Shown: positions 1-11,608, numbered from the stretch's first letter. The stretch is DNA of 64,000 bases from Nitrospira sp. (GCA_022842445.1 JALHPO010000003.1:271203-335202); one strand, 5' to 3'. Notes: generated by a model from the letters alone, not told the origin. Numbers and translations: made by a program.

Positions 1-1904
1 GTGGCCAGCACGAGATGGATGCCAGATGCCCGCGCCATCTGCGCGAGCCGTGCAATTTTGTCCTCCACGTCCTTGGGAGCCACCATCATCAAATCAGCTA
101 ATTCATCGATCATCACCACGATATAGGGCAGCGGCTCCGGCGGCGTCGGGGCAGGCCGCATGCAGCCAGGCTCACCCTCGGCAACGGCCGTCTCACCGGC
201 AGACAGCCGTTGCTCTTCTGAAAGAAACTGCATCGGCAGTTCCTGCTGCTCGACGAGCGGCACGGTCCGATCGGCAAATGCCTCGTGCAAACCGGCAACT
301 TTTCGATTATACGAATCAACATTCCGCACACCGGCCTCTGCCAAGAGCTTGTAGCGTCGTTCCATCTCAGCCACGACCCACCCCAGCCCCTTGGCCGCCG
401 ACTTGGGGTCCGTGATCACAGGCCGCAAGAGATGAGGGATGCCCTCGTACGACTGAAATTCCAGCATCTTCGGGTCGATGAGTAACAGCTTGACCTCGCT
501 CGGCTTTGCGGAAAAGAGAATGCTTAACAGCATCGTATTAAGGCTGACGCTCTTGCCGGCCCCGGTCGCGCCTGCAACGAGAAGATGCGGCATGGTTTTG
601 AGATCTGCGGTGACCGGTGCGCCGAAAATATCCTTCCCCAATGCCAGCGTCAGTCGTGAACGGGCCCGCGTGAAGGTCTCGCTCATCAAGACTTCCTTAA
701 GAGACACCGTTTCACGGAAACGATTCGGCACCTCGATACCCACCACCGACTTACCGGGCAACGGTGCAACGATGCGGAGACTCACGGCTTTGAGCGCCAG
801 CGCTAAATCGTCGGCAAGACTGACGATGCGCGCCACCTTAGTGCCGGGCGCCGGTTCAAACTCATACATCGTCACCACCGGACCCGGTCGCACTTCTGTC
901 ACCCTGCCGTCAATGCCGAAACTGGCCAGAGCCTTTGATAGGACCTCCGACTGAGCCTTCAGCTCCTCATCGTCCATGCGGCTTATGGGACCAGAGGGAT
1001 CGCTGAGTATGGCTTCGGCATCAGGCAAGCGGTACTCACCAGCCTCAACCGGTGCAGCCACAATTTCCGGCTCGAGTTCTTCTTCCTCCACCGCAGCGGA
1101 CGGAGGCATGATAGCCTGCTGAATAACGGGCGGTGCTGAAACAAAGACCGGCTCTCTCTCTTCTTCCGGCTCAGCGCTCGGATCCGTGTCCCTACCGGCC
1201 TGAATCCGTTTGGGCCTCTTCGTCGGCTCACTCCGTTTACTACTCTCTTCCGGTTCCTCCGCCGAGCGCTCCGGAATCGCCGCGGCCAACCGTTCTCGGA
1301 GCCCGGCCCAACGTTGTGGTATTCGACGAACCGCTTCCCCGATCGACAACGGGGTGGTAAACAAGAGGGAGACAAGAAATCCTGCGATAATGAGAATGTG
1401 CGCGCCGGTGCCGGCAAACACAGCCCGAAGCCCATCCCCAACTAATTGGCCCACCGCTCCGCCAGGCATACCACGAGAAATCATTCCACTCGCCAATGTC
1501 GGAATTGCCGTCGTTTCAAGATGAAGAAATGCACTCAGAAAGAACACAGCAGCCAGGGAGCTCCCGGCCGTCCTGATGCGGATACTGGCGGGGGTCTGCG
1601 AGAAACAGCGAATTCCAAGCCGGCCCAACAAGAGGGGAAATAGATAGGCCGCCCCGCCAATCAGGTAAAATAACCCGCCAGCCAAAAGTGCGCCGAAGGA
1701 ACCGATGAGATTGCGTGGCGGTCTGGACGCCGGATCCCCCGCTGCGACGGTTTGTGCCTCACCCGGTACGAACGAGAGGAGACTCAGCAGCATCAGCAGG
1801 CTGATCGCAATCAAGACCACGCCGATCACTTCGCGCTGAAGATGAGAAGGCGGAGAAGGGGCCTGGCGGGCTTCACGCCGCTTGACCGAGGCAGTAACAC
1901 CCAT
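1..1904 (-). CDS. ftsK: DNA translocase FtsK/SpoIIIE (partial, 3' end beyond left edge)
   Basis: Reverse strand reads VVMIDELADLMMVAPKDVEDKIARLAQMARASGIHLVLA at 1-120 and MGVTASVKRREARQ... followed by hydrophobic segments from 1904; absent from the ORF track because it runs off the window. Confidence 0.9.
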   Translation of the reverse strand, partial: MGVTASVKRREARQAPSPPSHLQREVIGVVLIAISLLMLLSLLSFVPGEAQTVAAGDPASRPPRNLIGSFGALLAGGLFYLIGGAAYLFPLLLGRLGIRCFSQTPASIRIRTAGSSLAAVFFLSAFLHLETTAIPTLASGMISRGMPGGAVGQLVGDGLRAVFAGTGAHILIIAGFLVSLLFTTPLSIGEAVRRIPQRWAGLRERLAAAIPERSAEEPEESSKRSEPTKRPKRIQAGRDTDPSAEPEEEREPVFVSAPPVIQQAIMPPSAAVEEEELEPEIVAAPVEAGEYRLPDAEAILSDPSGPISRMDDEELKAQSEVLSKALASFGIDGRVTEVRPGPVVTMYEFEPAPGTKVARIVSLADDLALALKAVSLRIVAPLPGKSVVGIEVPNRFRETVSLKEVLMSETFTRARSRLTLALGKDIFGAPVTADLKTMPHLLVAGATGAGKSVSLNTMLLSILFSAKPSEVKLLLIDPKMLEFQSYEGIPHLLRPVITDPKSAAKGLGWVVAEMERRYKLLAEAGVRNVDSYNRKVAGLHEAFADRTVPLVEQQELPMQFLSEEQRLSAGETAVAEGEPGCMRPAPTPPEPLPYIVVMIDELADLMMVAPKDVEDKIARLAQMARASGIHLVLA

Positions 1905-2013
1905 ACCGCGGATGCTAACACAGGGGAAAAGTCATTTCAAACAAGGAGGGTCCGATTACGAAAAGAACCGGCCGACGATTTGAGCAGGATCCTTCGTCAC
2001 TAATGGCTACAGG

Positions 2014-2685
2014 CTACGAGGAGACGGGAGGCGAGGTATGGCGGATGATCTTTCCTTCAACGAGGTATACCACTAATTCGGCAATGTTCGTGGCATGATC
2101 AGCCACTCGCTCGATGTACTTGGCGATGAAGCTCAAGCGAATCGCGCGTGAGATCGTATGGGGGTCCTCGATCATGAAGGACAATAGCTCTCGAAATATC
2201 TGTTCCATCAGTTCATCCACGAGATCATCGTGCGCGAGTACCTTTCTGGCCAATGCCGAGTCGTCTTTGACGAAGGCGTCGATACTCTCCTTCACCATAA
2301 TCCGAGCTAAGTTCCCCATCCGCGGGATGTCGATATAGGGTTTGAGTTGCGGCTCTTCGTTCAACTCGATCGTCCGCTCGCAGACATTTTCGGCCAGGTC
2401 GCTGATACGCTCGAGTTCGGTGGAGATCTTCATCCCCGTCGTCACCAGCCGCAAATCTCTTGCGGCTGGCTGATGCAGCGCCAGCAACCGGATGCAATCT
2501 TCGTCGATCTCCACATCCAGCGCGTTTACCTCGTGATCCCGTTCGATAACACGGTAGGCCAAGGCCGAATCGCGCTTCACCAGCGCAGCCAAGGCCTTAT
2601 CGATCTGGTCTTCAGCCAGGCTGGCCATGTGCACAAGTTTAGTCTTCAGCTCGGCGAGTTCTTCGTCTAAGTGGCGGTGTGACAT
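2014..2685 (-). CDS. phoU: Phosphate signalling protein PhoU
   Basis: 223 aa PhoU-like helical protein directly after pstB. Confidence 0.95.
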   Translation of the reverse strand: MSHRHLDEELAELKTKLVHMASLAEDQIDKALAALVKRDSALAYRVIERDHEVNALDVEIDEDCIRLLALHQPAARDLRLVTTGMKISTELERISDLAENVCERTIELNEEPQLKPYIDIPRMGNLARIMVKESIDAFVKDDSALARKVLAHDDLVDELMEQIFRELLSFMIEDPHTISRAIRLSFIAKYIERVADHATNIAELVVYLVEGKIIRHTSPPVSS

Positions 2686-2690
2686 CGCGT

Positions 2691-3560
2691 CTACCCGAAT
2701 CGTCCGGTGATATAGTCTTCCGTCTGTTTTTTTGCGGGCGTGGTGAACATCTGTTTCGTAAGACCGAATTCCACCAGTTCACCGAGATACATGAAGGCCG
2801 TCCAATCGGAAACCCGTGCCGCTTGCTGCATATTATGTGTCACAATAATGACCGTCAGCTCTTGCTTCAAGGAAAAAAGCAATTCTTCAATCTTTGCGGT
2901 GGCCACAGGATCCAACGCCGAGCAGGGCTCATCCATCAGCAAGACATCCGGCTTGACTGCAAGCGCGCGGGCGATGCACAGCCGCTGTTGCTGGCCTCCT
3001 GACAGACCGAACGCACTGGCATGAAGACGATCCTTCACTTCATCCCACAATCCGGCGCCTTTGAGCCCTTGCTCAACAATTTGATCCAGCTGAGTGCGCT
3101 GCCGCATACCGTGAAGGCGCGGCCCATAGGCCACATTCTCATAGATCGATTTGGGAAACGGGTTCGACTTTTGGAATACCATCCCCACGCGCTTTCTCAG
3201 ATCGGTCACATCCACATCGGGACCTAGAATATTGACCCCGTCGATCAGGACCGTTCCCTCCAAACGAGCGCCTTCGATCAGATCGTTCAGACGGTTGAGA
3301 CAACGCAGCAAGGTAGATTTCCCACAACCGGACGGCCCAATGAACGACGTGACCTGATTTTTTATGATCTGCGCATTAATATTGAAGAGCGACTGGTGCG
3401 CACCATAATAGAAATTGATCTGATTCAAGCTGAGCTTGGCCTCTTGAATACCGGCATTCTTGTCAGGCGGCTGCGCATGCCGGTTCGGCCCATCAGGGAC
3501 CTGTGAATGGAGTGTCGGCGCTGACGATGGCTCGTGTGCCGACAGAGGAGACGGATACAT
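2691..3560 (-). CDS. pstB: Phosphate ABC transporter ATP-binding protein PstB
   Basis: Walker [10 protein letters not shown], signature [16 protein letters not shown], Walker [14 protein letters not shown]. Confidence 0.97.
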   Translation of the reverse strand: MYPSPLSAHEPSSAPTLHSQVPDGPNRHAQPPDKNAGIQEAKLSLNQINFYYGAHQSLFNINAQIIKNQVTSFIGPSGCGKSTLLRCLNRLNDLIEGARLEGTVLIDGVNILGPDVDVTDLRKRVGMVFQKSNPFPKSIYENVAYGPRLHGMRQRTQLDQIVEQGLKGAGLWDEVKDRLHASAFGLSGGQQQRLCIARALAVKPDVLLMDEPCSALDPVATAKIEELLFSLKQELTVIIVTHNMQQAARVSDWTAFMYLGELVEFGLTKQMFTTPAKKQTEDYITGRFG

Positions 3561-3568
3561 GGGATCTC

Positions 3569-5203
3569 CTATAAAACTGAACCGGCGTACTTCTTACGCA
3601 AGTGATTGCGAAGAACGATCGCAGTTAAATTCAAAAGAATCACGACCGTAATAAGGACCAACGTTGTGATATAGACCATCGGCTTGGCAGCTTCTACATT
3701 TGGGGACTGAAAGCCGACATCGTAAATGTGAAACCCCAGATGCATAAACTTTCGATCGAAGTGAAAAAACGGCCAGGAACCGTCCAGGGGAAGCGCAGGC
3801 GCTAACTTCACGACTCCCGTAAGCATGAGCGGCGCCACCTCGCCCGCAGCGCGGGCCATTGCCAGAATCAATCCGGTCAGAATGCCGGGCAGCGCAGAGG
3901 GTATCACGACCTTGAGCATTGTTTCCAACTTGGTTGCGCCAAGCGCCAACGATCCTTCCCGAAACTCGCGCGGCACGGCCGCCAGTCCCTCTTCGGTCGA
4001 GACAATGACCACCGGAACCGTGAGCAGAGCCAGCGTCAACGAAGCCCAGAGAATTCCACCGGTCCCGAAGGTCGGCGTCGGAAGTCGCTCCGGGTAAAAC
4101 AATGTATCGAGAGTTCCGCCGATCGCATAAATAAAAAACCCCAACCCGAAGACACCGAATACGATGGAGGGTACGCCGGCGAGATTATTGACGGCAATTC
4201 TCACCAGGCGGACCATAGCCCCTTGGCGGGCATATTCGCGAAGATACAGCGCGGCGAGTACCCCGAATGGAACGACAGCGAGACTCATAATGATGACCAT
4301 CAACACAGTCCCGAAAATGGCCGGAAAAATGCCGCCCTCGGTATTGGCTTCTCGCGGTTCAGTGCTGAGGGCAGCCCATACGTTCACAAGATAAATCCAG
4401 CTTTTCTGCCACACACCCATTTCATTCGGGCGCAAGGCGCGAACAATCTGCCCGACCGCGATCTGCTTTTCCCGCCCATTCGCATCCACCATGACGACGG
4501 AGTATTCATCAAACCGTGCGCGCAAGGTTTCCAATTCTGCTGTTTTTTCACGATACCGAGTTTCAGTGTCGGCAACCTGGGCCTTCATTTCAGACGAAAC
4601 GGGCGAGGCAGGGTGTTCCATTTCGATCGCGCGGATCTTCAGCCTCAACCGTTCGATATCCGCATTGATGGCGCCGATCTCGAATTGCTCAATCTGCTTG
4701 ATCTGTCTGTGGAGGTCGTCAGCGCTGCTGATCAATGGGCCCAAGGCTGTCCAGCCTGCTTCATTCCCTTCTGCCAGGAGCTTCTCCCCGCTATAGACCG
4801 CTTGAATCCTGGCATACATGTTGCCCCATTCACGACGCTCTAGCAGGACGACATCAGCCGGATAAGCCTGCGACACGATTTGATCGTCGTTGACCCATTT
4901 GAAATCAAGCCCGGACAAGTCGCGATTGCCGATCTTGACTCGAACACGGCTTTTTCCTTCAGGCCGATCCGGCGTGATCGTACGCGGGATGACTTCACGC
5001 CCCGCCAATTGCCCCATGACATGCTGCCCGTCTTTGAGGGTGAGGTCGACGATGTCAGAAATCCAAAAGTACCCCAATCCGTTGATCATGATCAGCAGCA
5101 ACAACCCGAATACCATGAGCAACGACAGCGACACCCCGGCGGCGCAGCCCCAAATAAAGACATTCCCGGTCGCGAGCATCTGTTTGAATGGAGTACGCAT
5201 CAA
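3569..5203 (-). CDS. pstA: Phosphate ABC transporter permease PstA, long form with inserted coiled-coil region
   Basis: 544 aa; C-terminal permease domain; ATGA overlap with pstC. Confidence 0.93.
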   Translation of the reverse strand: MMRTPFKQMLATGNVFIWGCAAGVSLSLLMVFGLLLLIMINGLGYFWISDIVDLTLKDGQHVMGQLAGREVIPRTITPDRPEGKSRVRVKIGNRDLSGLDFKWVNDDQIVSQAYPADVVLLERREWGNMYARIQAVYSGEKLLAEGNEAGWTALGPLISSADDLHRQIKQIEQFEIGAINADIERLRLKIRAIEMEHPASPVSSEMKAQVADTETRYREKTAELETLRARFDEYSVVMVDANGREKQIAVGQIVRALRPNEMGVWQKSWIYLVNVWAALSTEPREANTEGGIFPAIFGTVLMVIIMSLAVVPFGVLAALYLREYARQGAMVRLVRIAVNNLAGVPSIVFGVFGLGFFIYAIGGTLDTLFYPERLPTPTFGTGGILWASLTLALLTVPVVIVSTEEGLAAVPREFREGSLALGATKLETMLKVVIPSALPGILTGLILAMARAAGEVAPLMLTGVVKLAPALPLDGSWPFFHFDRKFMHLGFHIYDVGFQSPNVEAAKPMVYITTLVLITVVILLNLTAIVLRNHLRKKYAGSVL

Positions 5204-7488
5204 TACTGGCTATATTTGGTACGCAACCGTTGCCGGATCATCTCCGCAACGGTATTGATCAGAAATGTAAATGCGAATAACACCAAGGCCGCCAAAAACA
5301 GGGTGCGGTACAGGGTGCCACCATGGGGCGCCTCTGGAATCTCTACCGCGATATTGGCTGACAGCGTGCGAAAACCGTTGAACACACTCCACTCCATGAT
5401 CGGGGTGTTCCCTGTCGCCATGAGCACGATCATGGTTTCACCGATCGCCCGGCCAAACCCGATCATCAGCGCGGAAAAGATCCCCGGGCTGGCCGAGACA
5501 AGCACCAGTTTGACCAAGGTCTGCCAGCGGGTGGCTCCCAGGGCGAGAGACCCGGCGATCAAATGTCGCGGGACATTGGTCAACGCCTCCTCGGAAATAC
5601 TGTAAATGATCGGCACGATCGCAAAACCCATTGCGAATCCGACCACGAGGGCATTGCGCTGATCGTATCGGAGCCCCCAATGGGTCGCAAACCAGGTCTT
5701 GTAGCTGCCGCCGAAGAGAAGTGACTCCACCGGTTGATTCAAGGCCAGACAAGCCCAGACGACCCCGATGATGACAGGAATCAGGATGAACGCCTCCATC
5801 CCGGGACGCAAACGGCGCGTGACTGTTGCCGGGAAATACTGCCACAGCACCGAAGTGACAATGACGCCGGCTGGCACTGCTATCATCATGGCCACCATCG
5901 CGGGAAAGATCCGTTCAAGCATCGGAGCGATCCACAAACCGGCCAAAAATCCAAGAATGACTGTGGGAAGCGCGGCCATAATCTCGATGGTCGGCTTGAT
6001 CTTGGCACGAAGATGCGGGGCCATGAACATCGCCGTATAGATGGCGCCTAACAGGGCCAGGGGCACCGCGACCAGCATGGCGTAGAAGGTTCCCTTGAGC
6101 GTACCGAAGATCAGCGGCATGAGACCGAACTTCGCTTCGAAGTCGTCGGCACCGCTGGAGGATTGCCAGACATGTTCCGGTCTGTCATAGCCCTCGTACC
6201 ACACAGGGGCAAGCAATGTCGCAACTGTCGTTTCCGGATGGGGATTGCGAATTGCATAGGTCCGCAGTTCTCCCTGATCGGAAAGGATAACCGCGCCATC
6301 GGCCTTGGGAGAAAACGCAAGAGCACGAATCGCCTGGCCATCGCCCGACAATTTCAACACCGTCTGCGAGGAAGTCGCGTAGTGGACAAAAAGATTGCCC
6401 TGCGCGTCGCCGGTGATAAATCCCTTGTTGCGAAGCGAGGGGGAAATGCCTGTCACAGAAGCAGGATGTGTGTCCAATCGATGAATCAGACGAAAGCGTG
6501 TCACTGAACTTTCTTGAGCCTCACGCACCGGCATCCATACCGACACCTCACCTGCGCCGCTGCCGATCACCAGTGATCGATCTCCTATCAAATAAGACAG
6601 GGCAGTGACTGCGGTGCCGGCTGGAGCCACCGGGATAGTTTCGGAGAGACTCGGCTGAACGCCCTCCCGTAGCTCGTAGCGATACAGCTTCCCGCCAACC
6701 GTGCCGACCGACAGTGTTTCGCCCCGGCTGTCAAAGATGAACGATGTCACGGACTCATTCCCATGATTCGTCAGAGCAACGGGCGAAGAACCCAATGCCC
6801 CGGCTGTGTACCAGAGCCGCCCTTGATCCGTAAGGGCCGCCGTCAGTGGCCCTTGATCCGTCGGCTGGTAGGCCAGGCGAAGAATGCGCTCGGTGGCAGG
6901 GGTCGCCTGCATCGGAGATCCAATCGTGATCGTCGGCGTGATCCGGCGCTCTCCTTGATCAAAACCGGACGTAAATTCGATCGTCACCGGAATGAGGCGG
7001 CCGTCCTTCGTCGCAAAGGCGAAACGATGGCCGCTCCCCGCTGCGCGAGCGATGGACACGATGTACGCATCGGCGAGACCTGCCGGAAGTTCCACAGCGA
7101 TAGGCGCGCCGGATTGCGCGTTAAAAAAACGAATCTGCCGCTCGGCCCCTCCACTGAGCAGATAGATGATCTCTTGATATTCATCCAACCCGACCAGGCT
7201 GGATTGCGAAGGCTCCCCGCGATCAAGATCGCCGGCAAAGTGCCCGCTCTGCGTCCCATGAGGAGAAAGAAACAGGGGAACCACTTCTTTGACCAAGAAC
7301 ACGAACATGCCGATGATGCTCAGGATGACTGCGGCCCCGCCCAGTGTGACGATGATTTGGGCAAGTCGATCGAAGGCTCGACGCCGCAGGGCACTTGTCG
7401 AGCGTTTCAACGGCAACTGGGGGGGCGTATCGTCATACGCCCCCCCAGAGGGAGAGAGATCTAGAACGTGATCGGAGTCGCTATTCAA
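5200..7488 (-). CDS. pstC: Phosphate ABC transporter permease PstC, long form with WD40-like periplasmic insert
   Basis: 762 aa; permease domain at C-terminus, propeller-like repeats in the middle. Confidence 0.93.
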   Translation of the reverse strand: MNSDSDHVLDLSPSGGAYDDTPPQLPLKRSTSALRRRAFDRLAQIIVTLGGAAVILSIIGMFVFLVKEVVPLFLSPHGTQSGHFAGDLDRGEPSQSSLVGLDEYQEIIYLLSGGAERQIRFFNAQSGAPIAVELPAGLADAYIVSIARAAGSGHRFAFATKDGRLIPVTIEFTSGFDQGERRITPTITIGSPMQATPATERILRLAYQPTDQGPLTAALTDQGRLWYTAGALGSSPVALTNHGNESVTSFIFDSRGETLSVGTVGGKLYRYELREGVQPSLSETIPVAPAGTAVTALSYLIGDRSLVIGSGAGEVSVWMPVREAQESSVTRFRLIHRLDTHPASVTGISPSLRNKGFITGDAQGNLFVHYATSSQTVLKLSGDGQAIRALAFSPKADGAVILSDQGELRTYAIRNPHPETTVATLLAPVWYEGYDRPEHVWQSSSGADDFEAKFGLMPLIFGTLKGTFYAMLVAVPLALLGAIYTAMFMAPHLRAKIKPTIEIMAALPTVILGFLAGLWIAPMLERIFPAMVAMMIAVPAGVIVTSVLWQYFPATVTRRLRPGMEAFILIPVIIGVVWACLALNQPVESLLFGGSYKTWFATHWGLRYDQRNALVVGFAMGFAIVPIIYSISEEALTNVPRHLIAGSLALGATRWQTLVKLVLVSASPGIFSALMIGFGRAIGETMIVLMATGNTPIMEWSVFNGFRTLSANIAVEIPEAPHGGTLYRTLFLAALVLFAFTFLINTVAEMIRQRLRTKYSQY
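7417..7448 (-). promoter_or_regulatory. Perfect 14-bp stem / 4-nt loop hairpin in the 5' coding region of pstC, about 32 nt after the pstS stop
   Basis: CTGGGGGGGCGTAT-cgtc-ATACGCCCCCCCAG read directly. Confidence 0.85.
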
Positions 7489-8479
7489 GCTTCGGCAGTT
7501 CTTTCTCGATCGTGCTGGTGTTCAACGGGAAAAATCCATCCTTGATCACGACCTGCTGTCCTTCTTTGCTATAGATGAACTTGATGAACTCCTTGACGAT
7601 CGGATCGAGTGGCTTATTGGGCGCCTTGTTCACATACAGGTAGAGATGCCGCCAAAGCGGGTAGGACCCATTATCCGCGTTCTGTTGAGTGGCCTCTTTA
7701 AATGGCATGCCATCTTTTTCGGCGAGAGGGACCGGCCGCACGTTCGAGGTGAGATACCCGATGCCACTGTAGCCAATACCGGCTTGATCTTCGCTCACAC
7801 TTTGGACCACAGAAGCGGACCCGGGCTGTTCCTTGACTTCATCCTTGAAATCCCCGTTCTTGAGGGCATGCTCCTTGAAAAATCCGTAGGTGCCGGAGGC
7901 TGAGTTCCGGCCATAGATGCTGATGGGATTGCCGCCCAATTCACCATCCACACCGGCCTGATTCCATGACTGAATATTTTCCTTATAGCCGACACGTCGG
8001 CTCTTGGAAAAAATCGCATCGACTTGTCCCATCGTGAGTCCCTGGACAGGGTTGTCCTTATTGACATAGACGGCAAGCGCGTCGATAGCGACCGGGATTG
8101 CGGTGGGTTTGTATCTGAATTTTCTTTCGAAGGCATCGATCTCAGTATTTTTCATCGTGCGAGACATCGGCCCGAGCTGCGCCGTGCCTTCGATCAAGGC
8201 CGGAGGTGCGGTGCTCGATCCCTTGCCTTCGATCTGGATTTTGACATTCGGGTACTGTTTGCGAAACCCTTCGGCCCAAAGCGTCATCAGATTGTTGAGT
8301 GTGTCCGAACCAATGCTATTGAGATTGCCGGATACTCCACTGACCTTGACGTAGCCTTTCAAGGTTGGATCAAGCGTAATCGGGGTCTCGGCATAGGCAG
8401 ATGGGAGTCCCGTAGCAAGAGCCCCAAGAAGGGCGACGCAACCTAGATTGGACCTGGCAGCTGATATGTTCATTGACAC
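7481..8479 (-). CDS. pstS: Phosphate-binding protein PstS
   Basis: Signal peptide, [16 protein letters not shown]..., [15 protein letters not shown]; first gene of pst operon; overlaps pstC by 8 nt. Confidence 0.95.
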   Translation of the reverse strand: MSMNISAARSNLGCVALLGALATGLPSAYAETPITLDPTLKGYVKVSGVSGNLNSIGSDTLNNLMTLWAEGFRKQYPNVKIQIEGKGSSTAPPALIEGTAQLGPMSRTMKNTEIDAFERKFRYKPTAIPVAIDALAVYVNKDNPVQGLTMGQVDAIFSKSRRVGYKENIQSWNQAGVDGELGGNPISIYGRNSASGTYGFFKEHALKNGDFKDEVKEQPGSASVVQSVSEDQAGIGYSGIGYLTSNVRPVPLAEKDGMPFKEATQQNADNGSYPLWRHLYLYVNKAPNKPLDPIVKEFIKFIYSKEGQQVVIKDGFFPLNTSTIEKELPKLE

Positions 8480-8519
8480 TCCTTTCCCAAGTTCCTCATC
8501 GTAAGAATGACCGCATCCT

Positions 8520-8557
8520 ATTACCAGAGCGTTACGCCAATGTTACATCGGTGTTAC
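8520..8557 (-). promoter_or_regulatory. Candidate tandem Pho box upstream of pstS
   Basis: ATTAC/GTTAC units start at 8520, 8531, 8542, 8553, exactly 11 bp apart; ~41-78 bp upstream of the pstS start codon. Confidence 0.65.
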
Positions 8558-8635
8558 GCCGAGCTAATTCCAGGACTTTCCCATGCCTTCTGGTAAAGAA
8601 GACAGGCTTCGCCTCTTCCGTTACATCGATCACCG

Positions 8636-9979
8636 CTAAAAATTCCACTGCAACTGCGTACGGACAATATCCCCCTCCCGGATTGCATAGGGCGCGGTCT
8701 GCGTATCGGTGCGTCTGCTCCTGGCGTAGGCAATCGTGAGCTCCAGGGCCTTGCCGAATTGCCACTCAGCCCCGACTTCCCATTCCCGAACGACATTGAA
8801 TGGTGAATTGGTGCGATGCTTCTTTCCGCCGCTATACTCCTGGTAACGTACATAGGGGATCACGCTGGTCAACCACGGCTGATTCACGTCCCACTTATAC
8901 ATTCCCTGGACGTAGCCGCCCTGGACGTTCCCCTCTTCCACGCGTGTTTGGGTCGCGTTCAACTGAGGACCATGGCCCCAGTTCCACTCAGCTTGAAACC
9001 CGATCGGTTGAGGAAACAGCACAAAATGTACCCCGACTCGCTCGTCGAGAATATTCCCGTTATTTTCGCGTAAGGGAGTCCCTGGGAGACCGGTCGCTGA
9101 GACAGTCCCAACATTGAACGTCCCACGGTACGCATCCACTCCAAACTGGATAATCTGCCCGTATGGCAGTTCCATGGGATAGGTCGCATGCAGGACGATA
9201 TGCTTGTTGTCATTGCGTTCCGAGACATTGAGAGTCTGACCGTTATAGACGCCGACGCCTAAGAGGCCGTAGTCTCCAGACCCCTTGAGACCCGAATCGA
9301 TCAGCCTTCTGAATAATTTCCTGGTCTCATTCGGCGTGTAATAGACGAAGAAGCCGAGGTCGCGCTCGCCATTCGCCGAGCTGTTGATTCCGTCGCTTCG
9401 GTCGAAGGCAAGCCGCTGTTGACTGGACTGAAGGTTTTCGAACCCAAACGGAACTTTAGATTGCCCGACTCGAACACGTAAATCCTTTTCTTCAAAGAAC
9501 AGGAAGGGCACGGGCATAAAAACATCGGCATACGCATCACGAAGCTGGACAAAGTTATTGCTCTGATCTCCCGTCGTGCCAGGAACAGATCCTGCGAATT
9601 CCGGCTGAATATAGAAGGACAGCCAATCCGTCACATCGCCAGAAATGACGAGGCGAACACGGCGGAATGCAAAGCCGGTATTATCCCGAATGGTGTTATC
9701 GTACTCACTCCGTATCGATTTATCTCCGGGAAGATAGCTATAGCGGGCTTGCACATAACCTCGTAAACTGATCTTGTCGTACCATCTTTTGATCGCCGAC
9801 CGTTGTTGAACGATCGCGTCTTCTCTTTCATGCTCGGCTTTGAGCTTGAGCCATTCCTCTTTCGTAATCTGGCCCTTTTCGTATAGGAGATCCTCGACGC
9901 TCGCTTGAGCCGGACTGGCCAGAACCATCAACCCAAGACCGATCACACATGCTGTCATTGCTAACCGCCATCGCTTCAT
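8636..9979 (-). CDS. OprP/OprO-type phosphate-selective porin
   Basis: 447 aa with signal peptide, beta-rich, C-terminal ...LQWNF; next to pst operon. Confidence 0.85.
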   Translation of the reverse strand: MKRWRLAMTACVIGLGLMVLASPAQASVEDLLYEKGQITKEEWLKLKAEHEREDAIVQQRSAIKRWYDKISLRGYVQARYSYLPGDKSIRSEYDNTIRDNTGFAFRRVRLVISGDVTDWLSFYIQPEFAGSVPGTTGDQSNNFVQLRDAYADVFMPVPFLFFEEKDLRVRVGQSKVPFGFENLQSSQQRLAFDRSDGINSSANGERDLGFFVYYTPNETRKLFRRLIDSGLKGSGDYGLLGVGVYNGQTLNVSERNDNKHIVLHATYPMELPYGQIIQFGVDAYRGTFNVGTVSATGLPGTPLRENNGNILDERVGVHFVLFPQPIGFQAEWNWGHGPQLNATQTRVEEGNVQGGYVQGMYKWDVNQPWLTSVIPYVRYQEYSGGKKHRTNSPFNVVREWEVGAEWQFGKALELTIAYARSRRTDTQTAPYAIREGDIVRTQLQWNF

Positions 9980-10061
9980 TTAACTACCTCCTCAATAAAG
10001 AACCTATACCGTTCCTGCCCTATTAACTGTGGCGAGGATAGTTACGAAGAATTAAGGTGGT

Positions 10062-10088
10062 GCTATCGGCGGGTTACGGAAATGTTAA
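10062..10088 (-). promoter_or_regulatory. Possible degenerate Pho box upstream of porin gene
   Basis: GCTAT/GTTAC/GTTAA at 10062, 10073, 10084 (11-bp spacing). Confidence 0.35.
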
Positions 10089-10579
10089 ATGTCGTTGTGC
10101 TAGCCTGCATGCTGTGGGCTTCGAGAAATTCGGCTACTGAGATGATGAGTGGACCATTACATTCTAACGAGCCTGGTTATGCCGAGCCTCCTCTGTGGTC
10201 AATTGGGCTGGCGGTAGCCGTCATACTGGGCACTCCTCTTGTGTTGTACTCCCTCGCCCCAACCGGTCCGCTTCGCGAAGGTGACACGGCATTTTCTGAC
10301 GGCCAACAACGCGTGCACCTCACGACTCACACCGCAGAACCGCGTCTACAGCCAGGAGACACCTGCCTGCTCGACCCCAATAGCCCTCTGATCATCGTTC
10401 ACACTCCGAATGGCCAACCGGACGGTTCGATTACCGTGCTGGTACAGGGCAATCCGGCGACAGAATGGCCTTTCTGTCCGCTGCATGCAGAGGTCTTGAT
10501 GAAGGCGCACCAACTATTCCAGAAGCCTGCGCTCCTGACGGAGATCCAGAGGATGCTGGTCGGATTATTGAGTCGATAA
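10082..10579 (+). CDS. Hypothetical protein with one TM segment
   Basis: 165 aa ORF, start uncertain; C-terminal HAEVLMKAHQLFQKPALLTEIQRML. Confidence 0.6.
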   Translation: MLNVVVLACMLWASRNSATEMMSGPLHSNEPGYAEPPLWSIGLAVAVILGTPLVLYSLAPTGPLREGDTAFSDGQQRVHLTTHTAEPRLQPGDTCLLDPNSPLIIVHTPNGQPDGSITVLVQGNPATEWPFCPLHAEVLMKAHQLFQKPALLTEIQRMLVGLLSR

Positions 10580-10589
10580 CGGAGGACGG

Positions 10590-11147
10590 CTAGACTTTCA
10601 ACCGTGAGGTAAACTTCTGCCGGAACTTTGCAACCTTAGGACCGACGACGAACTGACAGTAGCCCTGGAGGGGATTTCGAGCAAAATACTCTTGATGATA
10701 GGCTTCAGCTTCGTACCATTGCGCGGCCGGCACAACCTCAGTAACGATGGGAGCAGGATACAACTGTTCCTCTTCCAACTTTTTGATCAGTGTGTCGGCG
10801 ATTTGGCACTGAACGGGCGTGTGATAAAAGATCGCCGAGCGGTATTGAGTCCCGATATCGTTGCCTTGACGATTACGCGTGGTGGGATCGTGGATCAGGA
10901 AGAAGATTTCAAGCAGCTCACCATACGAGATGACCTGCGGATCGAAGGTGATTCGAACTGCTTCCGCATGACCGGTACGGCCGCTACAGACCGCTTCATA
11001 CGAGGGATTGTCGACAACACCGCCCATATACCCTGATTCGACGGATTCAACCCCCCGAACCTGGTCGTAGACTGCCTCAAGACACCAAAAGCAACCGCCT
11101 GCAACAGTGCCGACCTCCCGTTCGAGTTGAGCCGATGGCATCACCAT
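10590..11147 (-). CDS. msrA: Peptide methionine sulfoxide reductase A
   Basis: GCFWCLEAVYDQVRGVESVESGYMGG. Confidence 0.96.
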   Translation of the reverse strand: MVMPSAQLEREVGTVAGGCFWCLEAVYDQVRGVESVESGYMGGVVDNPSYEAVCSGRTGHAEAVRITFDPQVISYGELLEIFFLIHDPTTRNRQGNDIGTQYRSAIFYHTPVQCQIADTLIKKLEEEQLYPAPIVTEVVPAAQWYEAEAYHQEYFARNPLQGYCQFVVGPKVAKFRQKFTSRLKV

Positions 11148-11185
11148 TCTCCTCGCACCATCTACGTCCTACTCTAGGCGACGAA

Positions 11186-11347
11186 TTACTCGTCCTCTTC
11201 TTCCTCGATATCCTCAATCCCCTCATAACTCATCTCTGGAAATGCGGCCGCTGCCTTTTCGCAGGCCGTTTCGACCATTTCTTCAGCATCTTCTGCCGAA
11301 TCCGCGTCTACCAAAAACTTCACCGTAATTGCATACCGTTGTTCCAC
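11186..11347 (-). CDS. Small acidic hypothetical protein
   Basis: VEQRYAITVKFLVDADSAEDAEEMVETACEKA... from a GTG start. Confidence 0.6.
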   Translation of the reverse strand: MEQRYAITVKFLVDADSAEDAEEMVETACEKAAAAFPEMSYEGIEDIEEEEDE

Positions 11348-11608
11348 CGCTAACTCCTTTCTCTGCCTGCTTCCCCGGAATCGCTCAGGCGAATATTCCG
11401 AGCGTCTTTGTAAAGTCTCATCGTGAATGAAGGCACCCACGCAGGTGACTCTGTCATGGAGCGCCGTACTTTCTGACAGATGCAACCGCTGTGTCAACTA
11501 TGGCAAACAGAAAGTGGATCAAGGAAGCAATCGGAGCGGTATGAATCTCCGTCGAGAGCACGGACTCAGTGGAAAGGCGGCGAGGCGGTTACGGGAACGG
11601 ACGAACGA

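Noticed and set aside
26-954. Plus-strand ORFs at 26-954 and the alternate-frame minus ORF 983-1441
   Set aside because: They shadow ftsK, which runs off the left edge and is missing from the ORF track
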